Shown: positions 1 through 5,778, counted from the stretch's first letter. The stretch: 6,184 nt of DNA from an uncultured Acidobacteriota bacterium (GCA_937967285.1 CALBSU010000549.1:1-6184), one strand, 5' to 3'. The notes: generated by a model from the letters alone, not told the origin. Numbers and translations are program-made.

Positions 1-1
1 A

Positions 2-2683
2 CTGTTTTTCTTCTGGAATCAGGAATGGACACAGCGCACGTCGCCAAATACCGTCAGACACGTCAGGGTCCCGACCGAGCTCGAGCGGAAGGGCGATTTT
101 TCGCAATCCCGGAACAATGCCGGTGCGATCTTCCCTTATATCAAAGACTGGACGCTAAGCCTGCCCTGCAGCGCCAGCAACACCTCAGGCTGTTTCAAGG
201 ACGGCGGCGTGCTGGGCAAGATCCCGGCAAATCGACTCTATGCCCCGGGACTCAAGATCCTCTCGATCTATCCGCTGCCCAACTATACTCCGGTCGGTAA
301 TGAGAACTTCAACTACACCAGTCAGATCTCGTCATCGGCCAAGGATCGTAACGATACCATCAGAGTCGACTACAATCTGAGCCAGAACTGGCGAATCTAC
401 GGCAGACTTCTAAATAACGACGCATCAGATTTCAACCCCTATACCGGCCTTTTCAGCGACTCGGACATGATCGCAGGCAACCTCGGTATTTTCGGCCTCC
501 AGCGATCGACTCCGAAACTCGGCTTTGCGGGTACGGCCAACGGATCGCTTAATCTGACTACCGTGGTTGAAATCACGTACGGATTCAACAGAGCCAACTA
601 CAAAGGGACGATCAGCGACAATGCCTACACCAGAACAGCCACCGGTCTCCAGGATCTGCCGCTAGTCTATCCCGATGCTGTGGTCGACGACATCCTGAGC
701 GGATTCACCTTCGGCTCCTCCTTCGGCAGCGGGCCGAACTTCCGGACCGGCAGGGCGCCGCAGATCTACGACAGCCGGACAGACGACATCGCCGGCAGCA
801 TCTCGAAAGTCTGGGGACAGCATAATTCGAAGATCGGAGTCTTCTACCACTGGAGCACCAAGAACCAGACCAATCGCGTCGACAAGAACGCCGTCATCAA
901 CTTCGGCGAGTCGGTCAACAACCCGTTCGACACTCAGGTCGGATTCGCCAATGCCCTGACGGGCGTCTATCAGACATACACCCAGGCATCGTCCGGAACG
1001 ACCGGAGTCTACAAGTACAAGAACCTCGAATGGTATGTTCAGGACAACTGGAAGGTCCTCAGGCGACTGACGCTCGATTACGGAGTGAGGTTCGCATGGA
1101 TGCCTCCGGCGCGTGACGTCAATTACCTGGCCTCGAATTTCGACATCAATCAGTACTCGCTTTCGGCAGCCCCGAGAATCTATGTCCCGGTCTGCATCAA
1201 CGGAGCGGCCACCTGCACCGGCGGCAGCCAGACCTCGGCGCGCCGCGCGGTCGATCCGGCGATCCTCGCTTCAGGCGTTCCGCTGACCCGCGACAACACC
1301 CTGCTCGACACTCTGTTCGTGGGGCGAATCGTGCCGAATTCAGGCAACGTCGCCAACGGTCTCTTCCTCGCCGGCACCGGCGGAATCCCGAAAGCCCTGA
1401 CCGACGATCAGGGTGTGCTCTTCGCTCCAAGGTTCGGCTTCGCGATAGACCTGACCGGCAACAACAATCTGATCCTGCGCGGAGGCTTCGGCATCTTCTA
1501 CGACCGCCCTCAGGGGAATCTGGTCTACGATTACAACAGCAACCCGCCGACGACACTGGTCTCCGTCTTCGACTTCGGTCTGCTCCAAAACATATCGAGC
1601 AACACGCCAACCATCACCCCTCCGTCAATCAGGGCGATGGAACCGGACGCCAAAATCCCGTCGACCTATGCGTTCAACCTCGGAACTCAGTACAAACTGC
1701 CCTTCGATACCGTACTGGATGTCTCCTATGTCGGTTCGATGGGACATCATCTGCCGCGTTATCGCCAGATCAATTCAACGCCTTTCGGCTCCGCCTTCCT
1801 GCCGGAGAACCAGGACCCGACCAAAGCGAAGACGACCAACGGCAGCAACGCTCTGCCCGACGTGCTCTATCGCCCCTATCCGGGTTACGGCAATATTCGC
1901 TACGCTGAATTCGCCGAGAACTCCAATTTCCATTCGATGCAGCTATCCCTCAACCGGCGTTTTTCAAGAGGAATTCTGATCAGCGCCAATTACACATGGA
2001 GCAAAGCATTGGGAATCACCAGCGGCGATGAGAGCGGCGGGGTGAGAATCGACGGCAACGATCGCATCAATTACGGTCGTCAGGACTTCGATCGGACCCA
2101 CAACCTGGTCTTCAACTGGGTCTACGAACTTCCGAAATTCACCAGCAACCGGCTGATCGGCTACGCCGCCAACAACTGGCAGCTTTCGGGCATCTACCGT
2201 TATACCAGCGGATCGCCCTACACGGTCACCTGCAACATCGTCGGCTTCTCGACCATCAACCTGACCGGATCGACCAGCGACAACGGCGCACGCTGCATCA
2301 TCAACGGCAATCCCGGCTCAGGCAACAGCTCCAACGTCGTCAGCCAGTTCGACACATCGGTGTTTCAGGCCCCGAATGTCGGCAGCCGCGGACTCGAATC
2401 GGGACGAAACTACATGACCAACGCGGCTATCAATAACTGGGACCTCTCGGTGTCGAAGAGGATCTACATCCGTGAGAGCTTCCGCGTTGAGGCCCGTCTC
2501 GATGCCTTCAATGCCCTCAATCACACGCAGATCGCGGGAGTCAATTCTACGGCCACATTCGCGGCGCCGGGCAGTACAACGATCAATAATCTCGCTTCCG
2601 AGACCAATCGTACCGGCTTCGGAGCCGCAACCAGCTTCAGACCCAATCGCACACTCCAGTGGATGCTGCGCTTCGAGTTCTGA
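2..2683 (+). CDS. TonB-dependent receptor, Oar-like (C-terminal part, 5' cut by window edge)
   Basis: An outer-membrane beta-barrel receptor that would import a ligand (often an oligosaccharide or siderophore; not determinable here) using energy from TonB-ExbBD. The frame is open from base 2, so the gene starts outside the window; a GTG at 209 is internal. The 893 visible residues begin with LFFFWNQEW and PTELERKGDFS, the segment that follows the plug in acidobacterial Oar-like receptors. Barrel landmarks follow: STYAFNLGTQY near residue 554, NFHSMQLSLNRRF near 642, FDRTHNLVFNW near 696, and a late FNALNH. The C-terminus ends in RFEF; a terminal aromatic is the usual barrel-assembly signal. 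Family members are typically about 1,100-1,200 residues, so the signal peptide, the carboxypeptidase-regulatory-like domain and most of the plug lie upstream. No frameshift is seen. The family call is firm; the substrate is unknown. Confidence 0.92.
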   Translation: MFFFWNQEWTQRTSPNTVRHVRVPTELERKGDFSQSRNNAGAIFPYIKDWTLSLPCSASNTSGCFKDGGVLGKIPANRLYAPGLKILSIYPLPNYTPVGNENFNYTSQISSSAKDRNDTIRVDYNLSQNWRIYGRLLNNDASDFNPYTGLFSDSDMIAGNLGIFGLQRSTPKLGFAGTANGSLNLTTVVEITYGFNRANYKGTISDNAYTRTATGLQDLPLVYPDAVVDDILSGFTFGSSFGSGPNFRTGRAPQIYDSRTDDIAGSISKVWGQHNSKIGVFYHWSTKNQTNRVDKNAVINFGESVNNPFDTQVGFANALTGVYQTYTQASSGTTGVYKYKNLEWYVQDNWKVLRRLTLDYGVRFAWMPPARDVNYLASNFDINQYSLSAAPRIYVPVCINGAATCTGGSQTSARRAVDPAILASGVPLTRDNTLLDTLFVGRIVPNSGNVANGLFLAGTGGIPKALTDDQGVLFAPRFGFAIDLTGNNNLILRGGFGIFYDRPQGNLVYDYNSNPPTTLVSVFDFGLLQNISSNTPTITPPSIRAMEPDAKIPSTYAFNLGTQYKLPFDTVLDVSYVGSMGHHLPRYRQINSTPFGSAFLPENQDPTKAKTTNGSNALPDVLYRPYPGYGNIRYAEFAENSNFHSMQLSLNRRFSRGILISANYTWSKALGITSGDESGGVRIDGNDRINYGRQDFDRTHNLVFNWVYELPKFTSNRLIGYAANNWQLSGIYRYTSGSPYTVTCNIVGFSTINLTGSTSDNGARCIINGNPGSGNSSNVVSQFDTSVFQAPNVGSRGLESGRNYMTNAAINNWDLSVSKRIYIRESFRVEARLDAFNALNHTQIAGVNSTATFAAPGSTTINNLASETNRTGFGAATSFRPNRTLQWMLRFEF

Positions 2684-2708
2684 TCACACGGATATTATTT
2701 ATCCGATC

Positions 2709-2744
2709 GGGGATCGCCGGTGCCCCCACCAGCGATCCCCTTTT
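2709..2744 (+). terminator. Rho-independent terminator of the TonB receptor gene
   Basis: A 9-bp stem (GGGGATCGC at 2709-2717 with GCGATCCCC at 2732-2740) continues past one C/A mismatch into a 4-bp GGTG/CACC stem with a CCCC tetraloop, followed by TTTT. It starts 25 nt after the receptor stop codon, which fits termination of that transcript before the tRNA gene. Confidence 0.85.
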
Positions 2745-2798
2745 GCCTCACAATCAAGAATAATTCTCCATATCGGCCATTCGAGCCCATTTTACGTG

Positions 2799-2827
2799 TT
2801 GACTTTTTTATCCCGGGATTGTAATTT
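2799..2827 (+). promoter_or_regulatory. Candidate promoter for tRNA-Phe
   Basis: TTGACT (5 of 6 to the -35 consensus) at 2799-2804 is followed after 17 nt by TAATTT at 2822-2827; an overlapping TGTAAT at 2820-2825 fits the -10 consensus better but leaves only a 15-nt spacer. The following bases are GC-rich, as is common at stable-RNA promoters. Transcription would start near 2834 and give a leader of about 95 nt before the tRNA. It is the only promoter-like site seen between the receptor terminator and the tRNA. Confidence 0.5.
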
Positions 2828-2926
2828 ACCCGCTTACGGCCGAGGCAGGAATCATCAGGTCGTAACCCATGATCGCGCTGAGACGTCATCACTGAAGAGC
2901 GTAAAGCGCTGACCTTGAAAGAGATA

Positions 2927-3000
<74 letters not shown>

Positions 3001-3004
3001 TCCC

Positions 3005-3035
3005 AAAGGCCACCCTCCACGGGTGGCCTTTTCTG
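3005..3035 (+). terminator. Rho-independent terminator after tRNA-Phe
   Basis: An 11-bp perfect stem (3005-3015 with 3021-3031, core GGCCACCC/GGGTGGCC) with a 5-nt loop TCCAC runs into a T-rich tail (TTTTCTGTTT). It lies 4 nt after the tRNA and separates it from the toxin-antitoxin operon. Confidence 0.93.
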
Positions 3036-3073
3036 TTTAGACCAGCCACCCTGCCAAATTTAGAGATTGCAGT

Positions 3074-3095
3074 ATGCTCTCAAATCTGAGAACAT
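3074..3095 (+). promoter_or_regulatory. Inverted repeat, candidate HigA operator
   Basis: ATGcTCTCA, AATC, TGAGAaCAT: two 9-nt arms with one mismatched position around a 4-nt spacer, 34 nt before the higB start. A weak promoter, CTGCCA (3051-3056) with a 16-nt spacer to TATGCT (3073-3078), would place its -10 over the left arm. HigA-type antitoxins usually repress their own operon from palindromes at this place. The symmetry is visible; the binding role is inferred. Confidence 0.45.
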
Positions 3096-3129
3096 GCACT
3101 CTGCAAATCCTGGGAGGAAAAATCCTTAA

Positions 3130-3429
3130 GTGCATATCATAACCAGGAAGAAGCTGAAGAAGTTCTGGCAGGATTTTCCGGACTCAGAAGCGCCATTGAA
3201 AGCGTGGGCCCGGATCGCCACGAAAGCCCGCTGGCAGAATCTGGCGGAAACAAGGGCGGCCTTTCCAAGCGCAGATGCTGTTTGCGAATGCACGATATTC
3301 AATATCGGCGGCAATAAGTTCAGACTGGTCAGCCATATTAACTATCGTCGCCAGAAGATCTATATACTGCATGTCCTGACTCACAGGGAATATGACAGAG
3401 GCAAGTGGAAAAATGACTGTTACTGCTGA
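3130..3429 (+). CDS. higB: HigB family toxin, mRNA interferase
   Basis: The toxin of a type II toxin-antitoxin pair. HigB proteins have a RelE-like fold and cleave mRNA, usually on the ribosome, halting translation until neutralised by HigA. The 99 residues carry the hallmarks of the HigB_toxin family: N-terminal ITRKKLKKFW, PLKAW near residue 22, KARWQN near 32, FNIGGNKFRL at 57-66 and the C-terminal HVLTHREYDRGKW at 81-93. Length is normal for the family. GTG at 3130 is chosen because an in-frame TAA sits immediately before it; GGAGG at 3113-3117 gives a somewhat long 12-nt spacing. It overlaps the antitoxin gene, toxin first, which is the usual higBA order. It appears intact. Confidence 0.93.
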   Translation: MHIITRKKLKKFWQDFPDSEAPLKAWARIATKARWQNLAETRAAFPSADAVCECTIFNIGGNKFRLVSHINYRRQKIYILHVLTHREYDRGKWKNDCYC

Positions 3430-3898
3430 AAAGAAACCACAGGGGGGCGCGAAAGCAAAGCGGAACCGGCTCGATTCCAGAAAATATGGCCAATTGCTCG
3501 CTGAGACCTTGCCCGCCGTCATCACCAGCGACGCCGAATATGATCGTCTCACCGCCGTTATGAACAAACTGGCAGTCATTCCCGAAGATCGAATCTCTCC
3601 CGAGCAGGACCGGCTTCTGGAGATGCTCACTCTTCTTGTCGAGAAGTACGACGATGAGCAATATCCCATTCCCGTCGCTCCGCCTCATGAAGTCATCCGG
3701 TTCCTGATGGAGGATCGCGGACTCCGCAACAGGGATTTGGAACCGGTATTGGGCAGCCGTGGCGTGACCTCCGAGGTGATCAGCGGCAAACGAAAACCCA
3801 GCAACACCCAGATCAAAAGACTGGCGGAGTATTTTCAGGTCCCTGCTGAGGTATTCTTGTCCCTGGATTTTGAAGAAATGAAGGACCGCAATAAATAA
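3392..3898 (+). CDS. higA: HigA family antitoxin, helix-turn-helix
   Basis: The antitoxin that would bind and neutralise the upstream HigB product and repress the operon. The 168 residues match the COG5499-type HigA layout: an Ala/Lys-rich N-terminal tail, a helical segment (EYDRL near 49, then SPEQDRLLEMLTLLVEKYD at 69-87), the YPIP linker at 91-94, and a C-terminal XRE-like helix-turn-helix at about 99-155 (RGLRNRDLEPVLGSRG, then SEVISGKRKPS). The ATG at 3392 overlaps higB by 38 nt; ATG at 3413 (M8) would shorten the overlap to 17 nt. Neither has a good Shine-Dalgarno, so translation is probably coupled to higB. The basic tail of about 30 residues before the helical segment is longer than in compact family members. 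Confidence 0.92.
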   Translation: MTEASGKMTVTAEKKPQGGAKAKRNRLDSRKYGQLLAETLPAVITSDAEYDRLTAVMNKLAVIPEDRISPEQDRLLEMLTLLVEKYDDEQYPIPVAPPHEVIRFLMEDRGLRNRDLEPVLGSRGVTSEVISGKRKPSNTQIKRLAEYFQVPAEVFLSLDFEEMKDRNK

Positions 3899-3946
3899 AC
3901 CGTTCTCTATCACCCTTTCAGGGCGTGCCTCAAATAACCTCACCTA

Positions 3947-3974
3947 CCAGGGGGCAGCCTCGCTTTATCCCTGG
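3947..3974 (+). other. Inverted repeat downstream of higA, weak terminator candidate
   Basis: CCAGGG (3947-3952) is the exact reverse complement of CCCTGG (3969-3974), with 16 nt between. CTTTATTCTC follows, which is T-rich but not a run. It lies about 50 nt past the higA stop and could end the operon, though it is too weak to call firmly. The rest of 3899-4048 shows no gene I can support. Confidence 0.25.
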
Positions 3975-4048
3975 CTTTATTCTCATCCCCCTACGGGGCC
4001 TACACGATGAGTGTCCCAATGTCGTTGTTTGTTCTGATTTTGTAACAG

Positions 4049-4113
4049 TCTCGGGCGACATGCGATGCCCGATGCCGGCCGGAGTTCTCTTGAGGGAGAG
4101 GCTTTCCCCGGCC
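4049..4113 (+). repeat. Leader repeat, copy 1 (hairpin upstream of first small ORF)
   Basis: A 65-nt block that aligns without gaps to 4362-4426, with 7 mismatches (about 89% identity). It begins TCTCGGGCG and contains GATGCCGGCCGG. GGCCGG at 4077-4082 pairs with CCGGCC at 4108-4113. Inside this, CTCT (4087-4090) pairs with AGAG (4097-4100) around a TGAGGG loop. It ends a few bases before the ribosome-binding site of the 37-codon reading frame. The structure is visible; a regulatory role is inferred. Confidence 0.85.
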
Positions 4114-4115
4114 AT

Positions 4116-4124
4116 AAGGAGGAG
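4116..4124 (+). promoter_or_regulatory. Strong ribosome-binding site that fixes a TTG start
   Basis: AAGGAGGAG is close to a perfect Shine-Dalgarno and lies 4-5 nt before TTG 4127. This, with the start position shared with the downstream paralogue (both begin Met-Lys), is the reason for calling TTG as the start. Confidence 0.65.
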
Positions 4125-4126
4125 AT

Positions 4127-4240
4127 TTGAAGAAGAAACTATCAAGGGACGATAAGGAAGCGATTACTCTAATCGTCCTGCTATTCGTTTGGTTCTTAGT
4201 GGCTCAGGCACATGGCTTTACGGATAAGTGCGAGTCCTGA
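4127..4240 (+). CDS. Small single-pass membrane protein (37 aa), copy 1 of a tandem pair
   Basis: I do not recognise this protein. From TTG 4127 it reads a lysine-rich N-terminus (MKKKLSRDDKE), a hydrophobic helix at about residues 12-28 (ITLIVLLFVWFLVA) and a short polar tail ending KCES before TGA 4238. The helix is long enough to span a membrane, and the positive N-terminus suggests the N-terminus is cytoplasmic. It aligns without gaps to residues 1-37 of the product at 4450-4737, sharing M1, K2, W22, F23, V25, H29, T32 and D33. It follows copy 1 of the leader repeat and an excellent ribosome-binding site. It may be a functional 37-residue peptide or the first half of a gene broken by a nonsense mutation; see the entry for the longer frame. 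Confidence 0.5.
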   Translation: MKKKLSRDDKEAITLIVLLFVWFLVAQAHGFTDKCES

Positions 4241-4357
4241 CGAGATTCAGTTTGGGAGTCGATAGTTTTCCATCCCCTGTCATTCACAGGGTCTGCACGA
4301 CCTCCCAGTGTCTTCGCGCCTCCGAATCCGGCGACACCTACGCCTGAATCACGATAG
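4127..4357 (+). pseudogene. Full-length frame of copy 1, interrupted by TGA at codon 38
   Basis: The same reading frame stays open after TGA 4238-4240 for 38 more codons, to TAG 4355-4357. The continuation matches the downstream paralogue. R39, S41, W43, E44 and F48 are identical at the same residue numbers, and the TGA falls exactly on Gly38 (GGC) of the paralogue; GGA to TGA is one base change. The last residues, TPTPESR then TAG, resemble TPSPASR then TAG in the paralogue. The middle differs: copy 1 lacks the charged coiled-coil stretch and is about 19 residues shorter, with a proline-rich linker (SARPPSVFAPPNPATP). The natural reading is a decaying duplicate. Recoding is less likely, because TGA ends the receptor, higB and mntA genes normally here. 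Confidence 0.5.
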
Positions 4358-4358
4358 A
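4331..4358 (+). repeat. Tail repeat, copy 1
   Basis: A 28-nt segment covering the end of the first small-protein frame and its TAG. It matches 4711-4738 at 24 of 28 positions and shares the unbroken string ATCACGATAGA at its 3' end. With the leader repeats it marks the other end of the duplicated unit. Confidence 0.65.
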
Positions 4359-4361
4359 CGA

Positions 4362-4426
4362 TCTCGGGCGTCAAGCGAGGCTCGATGCCGGCCGGAGTTC
4401 TCTTGAGGGGGAGGCTTACTCCGGCC
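4362..4426 (+). repeat. Leader repeat, copy 2 (hairpin upstream of second small ORF)
   Basis: The second copy of the 65-nt block, offset by 313 nt. Here the hairpin is stronger: GCCGGCCGGAG at 4387-4397 pairs perfectly with CTCCGGCCGGC at 4419-4429 (11 bp). An inner CTCT (4400-4403) pairs with GGAG (4410-4413), where the change from A to G relative to copy 1 keeps the pair as a G-U wobble. Position 4420 restores a pair that is mismatched in copy 1. The hairpin ends 7 nt before the AGGAGG of the next gene. Confidence 0.87.
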
Positions 4427-4436
4427 GGCTCTTCCC

Positions 4437-4442
4437 AGGAGG
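4437..4442 (+). promoter_or_regulatory. Ribosome-binding site of second small membrane protein
   Basis: AGGAGG at 7 nt from ATG 4450, an optimal site. It lies just outside the 3' arm of the leader hairpin, so the hairpin itself does not cover it. Confidence 0.8.
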
Positions 4443-4449
4443 TCGAAGC

Positions 4450-4737
4450 ATGAAACAGTACACGCGTGGGCAAACAATATGTATGACGATCGTGCTTGCC
4501 ATGATCGTTATTTGGTTCGTAGTATCCTTTGTTCACCAGAATACGGATAGGCATATATACGGCAGAGAGTCGGGGTGGGAAATTCTATTCTTTGACGTAG
4601 GGTTTCATGATGACGGAGTAGTCGATCTCAGAAAAATGCGAGACCTGGAAAAGCAGATACAGAAAAGAGAGAAGGAGCTAGAGCAAGAGAGAAAGGCAGG
4701 AAAGAAGAATCCGACACCTTCGCCGGCATCACGATAG
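4450..4737 (+). CDS. Small single-pass membrane protein with charged helical tail (95 aa), copy 2
   Basis: I do not recognise a family. The 95 residues show a short N-terminus (MKQYTRGQT), one transmembrane helix at about 10-28 (MTIVLAMIVIWFVVSFV), and a segment TDRHIYGRESGWEILFF at 32-48 that is the part best shared with copy 1. A strongly charged probable coiled coil follows at about 60-82 (LRKMRDLEKQIQKREKELEQ), then a Lys/Pro tail ending TPSPASR. No cleavable signal is obvious; the topology is open. ATG 4450 has an optimal AGGAGG. Codon use is less GC-rich than in the receptor gene (ATA, CTA, AGA and TTT codons occur), hinting at a foreign origin. It follows leader copy 2 and is flanked by toxin-antitoxin loci. 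It could be a phage-, toxin- or defence-related membrane peptide, but nothing in the sequence proves this. Confidence 0.72.
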   Translation: MKQYTRGQTICMTIVLAMIVIWFVVSFVHQNTDRHIYGRESGWEILFFDVGFHDDGVVDLRKMRDLEKQIQKREKELEQERKAGKKNPTPSPASR

Positions 4738-4738
4738 A
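4711..4738 (+). repeat. Tail repeat, copy 2
   Basis: The partner of 4331-4358, covering the last codons of the 95-residue protein, its TAG and one more base. Unlike copy 1, the next leader fragment begins directly at its end, without the 25 or so bases that separate tail and GATGCCGGCCGG in the first junction. Confidence 0.65.
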
Positions 4739-4748
4739 TGCCGGCCGG
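4737..4748 (+). repeat. Partial third leader repeat
   Basis: GATGCCGGCCGG, the 12-nt core found at 4071-4082 and 4384-4395, occurs again right at the stop codon of the second small gene. The similarity ends at once after it (TAATCATCCC), and no third membrane-protein frame follows. It may be the scar of a deleted or rearranged third unit. Confidence 0.5.
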
Positions 4749-5098
4749 TAATCATCCCTTCAATGATGTCTCTCAGCCATCCTTCGACGCTGTCTCCCGT
4801 GCCTCATGCGGCGGTCTGAAGCGTCATGATCCTGACGGCGTCGGCCGGTACTGCAATCAAGAAGATCCTCTCCGGCTTCGTGGCGACGTTTTCGAGAAAC
4901 TGTGCGGTCTCGAGTCCGGCCAGTCGTCGCGGTACACCTCGGCTGGATAGCGAGTGGCGGATCAGGTGTGTATTACGGCGAAGGTGAACACCAATTCCGG
5001 AGCAACGGCTCTCCATAGAGTTTGGTGAAGGATTTTTGCCGATGATAACAGCTGTTGGGCGCACACATTTGCAGGAATGAGGCGGACAATCGAGCTGG
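4738..5098. other. 361 bp between small membrane gene and hepT without a confident gene
   Basis: The left edge is the partial leader repeat. A minus-strand frame over 4804-4943 has gene-like codon use (entered separately). A perfect 10-bp palindrome, AACAGCTGTT, lies at 5047-5056. No RNA gene, no clear terminator for the hepT transcript and no plus-strand gene were found. The plus-strand frame starting at 4738 has no ribosome-binding site and a protein of no recognisable character. Confidence 0.5.
4804..4943 (-). pseudogene. Possible 3' remnant of an unidentified gene
   Basis: Read on the minus strand, the frame ending at TGA 4804-4806 gives AGLETAQFLENVATKPERI followed by FLIAVPADAVRI and a short tail. 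Its third positions are mostly G or C, with GTC, ATC, CTC and GCC codons like the receptor gene, so it reads like real coding sequence. Upstream the frame degenerates to low-quality protein, and no start with a ribosome-binding site is seen. I cannot name the family. It may be the decayed end of a gene disrupted when the neighbouring units arrived, or chance. Confidence 0.25.
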
Positions 5099-5443
5099 CT
5101 ACCTGGAAAACTCTTCCTTCAATATTATTTCGATCTGTTCCCTGAGAACCGGGGTCTCTTTTGCCGCAGCCACCCAAACGATCCTCCAATCAACGGCAAA
5201 GTACTCATGAACTGCGATATTGCGAAAACCGGAAATCGCGGCCCAATCGATTTCCGGGAACCGATCGGCAAAATCGCGAGATATCCGCGCAGCAGACTCA
5301 CCGATTATCGTCAGTTTGTGCAGGACCGCACTGCGTATGAGATCGCTTGCAAGGAATTCATTTTGTGTCACGCCCGCGAGAAACCCGTCAACCGCAACTG
5401 CGGCCTCCACAATATCTCTCAAATAAAGCTCTTCATGCCGCAT
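5099..5443 (-). CDS. hepT: HepT-like HEPN ribonuclease toxin (DUF86)
   Basis: The toxin of an MNT/HEPN type II toxin-antitoxin pair; HEPN toxins of this group act as RNases and are silenced by the partner nucleotidyltransferase, which adds AMP to the motif tyrosine. The 114-residue all-helical protein contains the diagnostic R-x4-H-x-Y motif: R74, H79 and Y81 in GFRNIAVHEYF. It also has the family's LHKLTIIGESAARIS (41-55) and FPEIDWAAISG (62-72). Length is normal, and all active-site residues are present. ATG 5443-5441 overlaps the end of mntA by 11 nt without a good ribosome-binding site of its own, so translation is likely coupled to mntA. Confidence 0.93.
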   Translation of the reverse strand: MRHEELYLRDIVEAAVAVDGFLAGVTQNEFLASDLIRSAVLHKLTIIGESAARISRDFADRFPEIDWAAISGFRNIAVHEYFAVDWRIVWVAAAKETPVLREQIEIILKEEFSR

Positions 5444-5735
5444 ACAACAACTCTGAATTCGCTAGCACTTCTTGTTTGATTGCCGGTTTCAATCCGAGTT
5501 TGGGAACGAGGTCAGTCGGACGCCCGAGGATTTCAGATAACTCGCGTTGAAATCTACTCAGAGCGAGAAAGCCAACCTCTACGTCAGGCTCAAACTCGAC
5601 CAGCAAGTCAACGTCGCTTTGGTCGTTGAAATCCCCGCGAGCCATGGAGCCGAACAGACTCAGTTCCCGGACGCGATATCTCCGGCAAACGTCCCTCAGT
5701 TGCGCTTGTTTGGTTTTGATCGTTTCAGGCAACAT
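5433..5735 (-). CDS. mntA: MntA-like minimal nucleotidyltransferase antitoxin
   Basis: A minimal nucleotidyltransferase that would transfer AMP from ATP onto the HepT toxin and so inactivate it. The 100 residues are the usual size. The signature G29-S30 in LFGSMARGDF, followed by SDVDLLVEF with catalytic D41 and D43, is intact. D75 in GRPTDLV is the expected third carboxylate. The gene lies first in the operon and overlaps hepT by 11 nt. ATG 5735-5733 is the first start in frame with the full N-terminal helix; its ribosome-binding site is weak. A TATAAT box lies 44-49 nt upstream on the minus strand. Both enzymes look functional, so the module is probably active. Confidence 0.93.
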   Translation of the reverse strand: MLPETIKTKQAQLRDVCRRYRVRELSLFGSMARGDFNDQSDVDLLVEFEPDVEVGFLALSRFQRELSEILGRPTDLVPKLGLKPAIKQEVLANSELLYAA

Positions 5736-5778
5736 TGCACACTACCGAATGCTTATTCTTCAAATTACGACGACGAAT

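Noticed and set aside
209..211. GTG as the start of the receptor gene.
   Set aside because: The same frame is open to base 2 and encodes conserved Oar-like receptor sequence before this codon.
1180..1610. Minus-strand frames inside the receptor gene.
   Set aside because: Arg-rich shadow translations of GC-rich coding sequence; the opposite strand encodes a clear beta-barrel.
3184..3943. Long minus-strand open frames (3184-3669 and 3338-3943).
   Set aside because: They lie antisense to the well-supported higB and higA genes, have no ribosome-binding site and give low-complexity or Arg/Ser-rich protein.
3925..4155. A 76-codon plus-strand frame between higA and the small genes.
   Set aside because: No ribosome-binding site, runs across leader repeat copy 1 and into the start of the better-supported small ORF, and the product has no recognisable character.
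4238..4240. TGA as selenocysteine or a reassigned codon.
   Set aside because: TGA ends the receptor, higB and mntA genes normally, the paralogue has Gly rather than Cys here, and no selenocysteine element is evident.
4362..4430. Leader hairpins as integron attC sites between cassettes.
   Set aside because: The RYYYAAC and GTTRRRY core sites are not present at the hairpin ends, and there is no integrase in the window.
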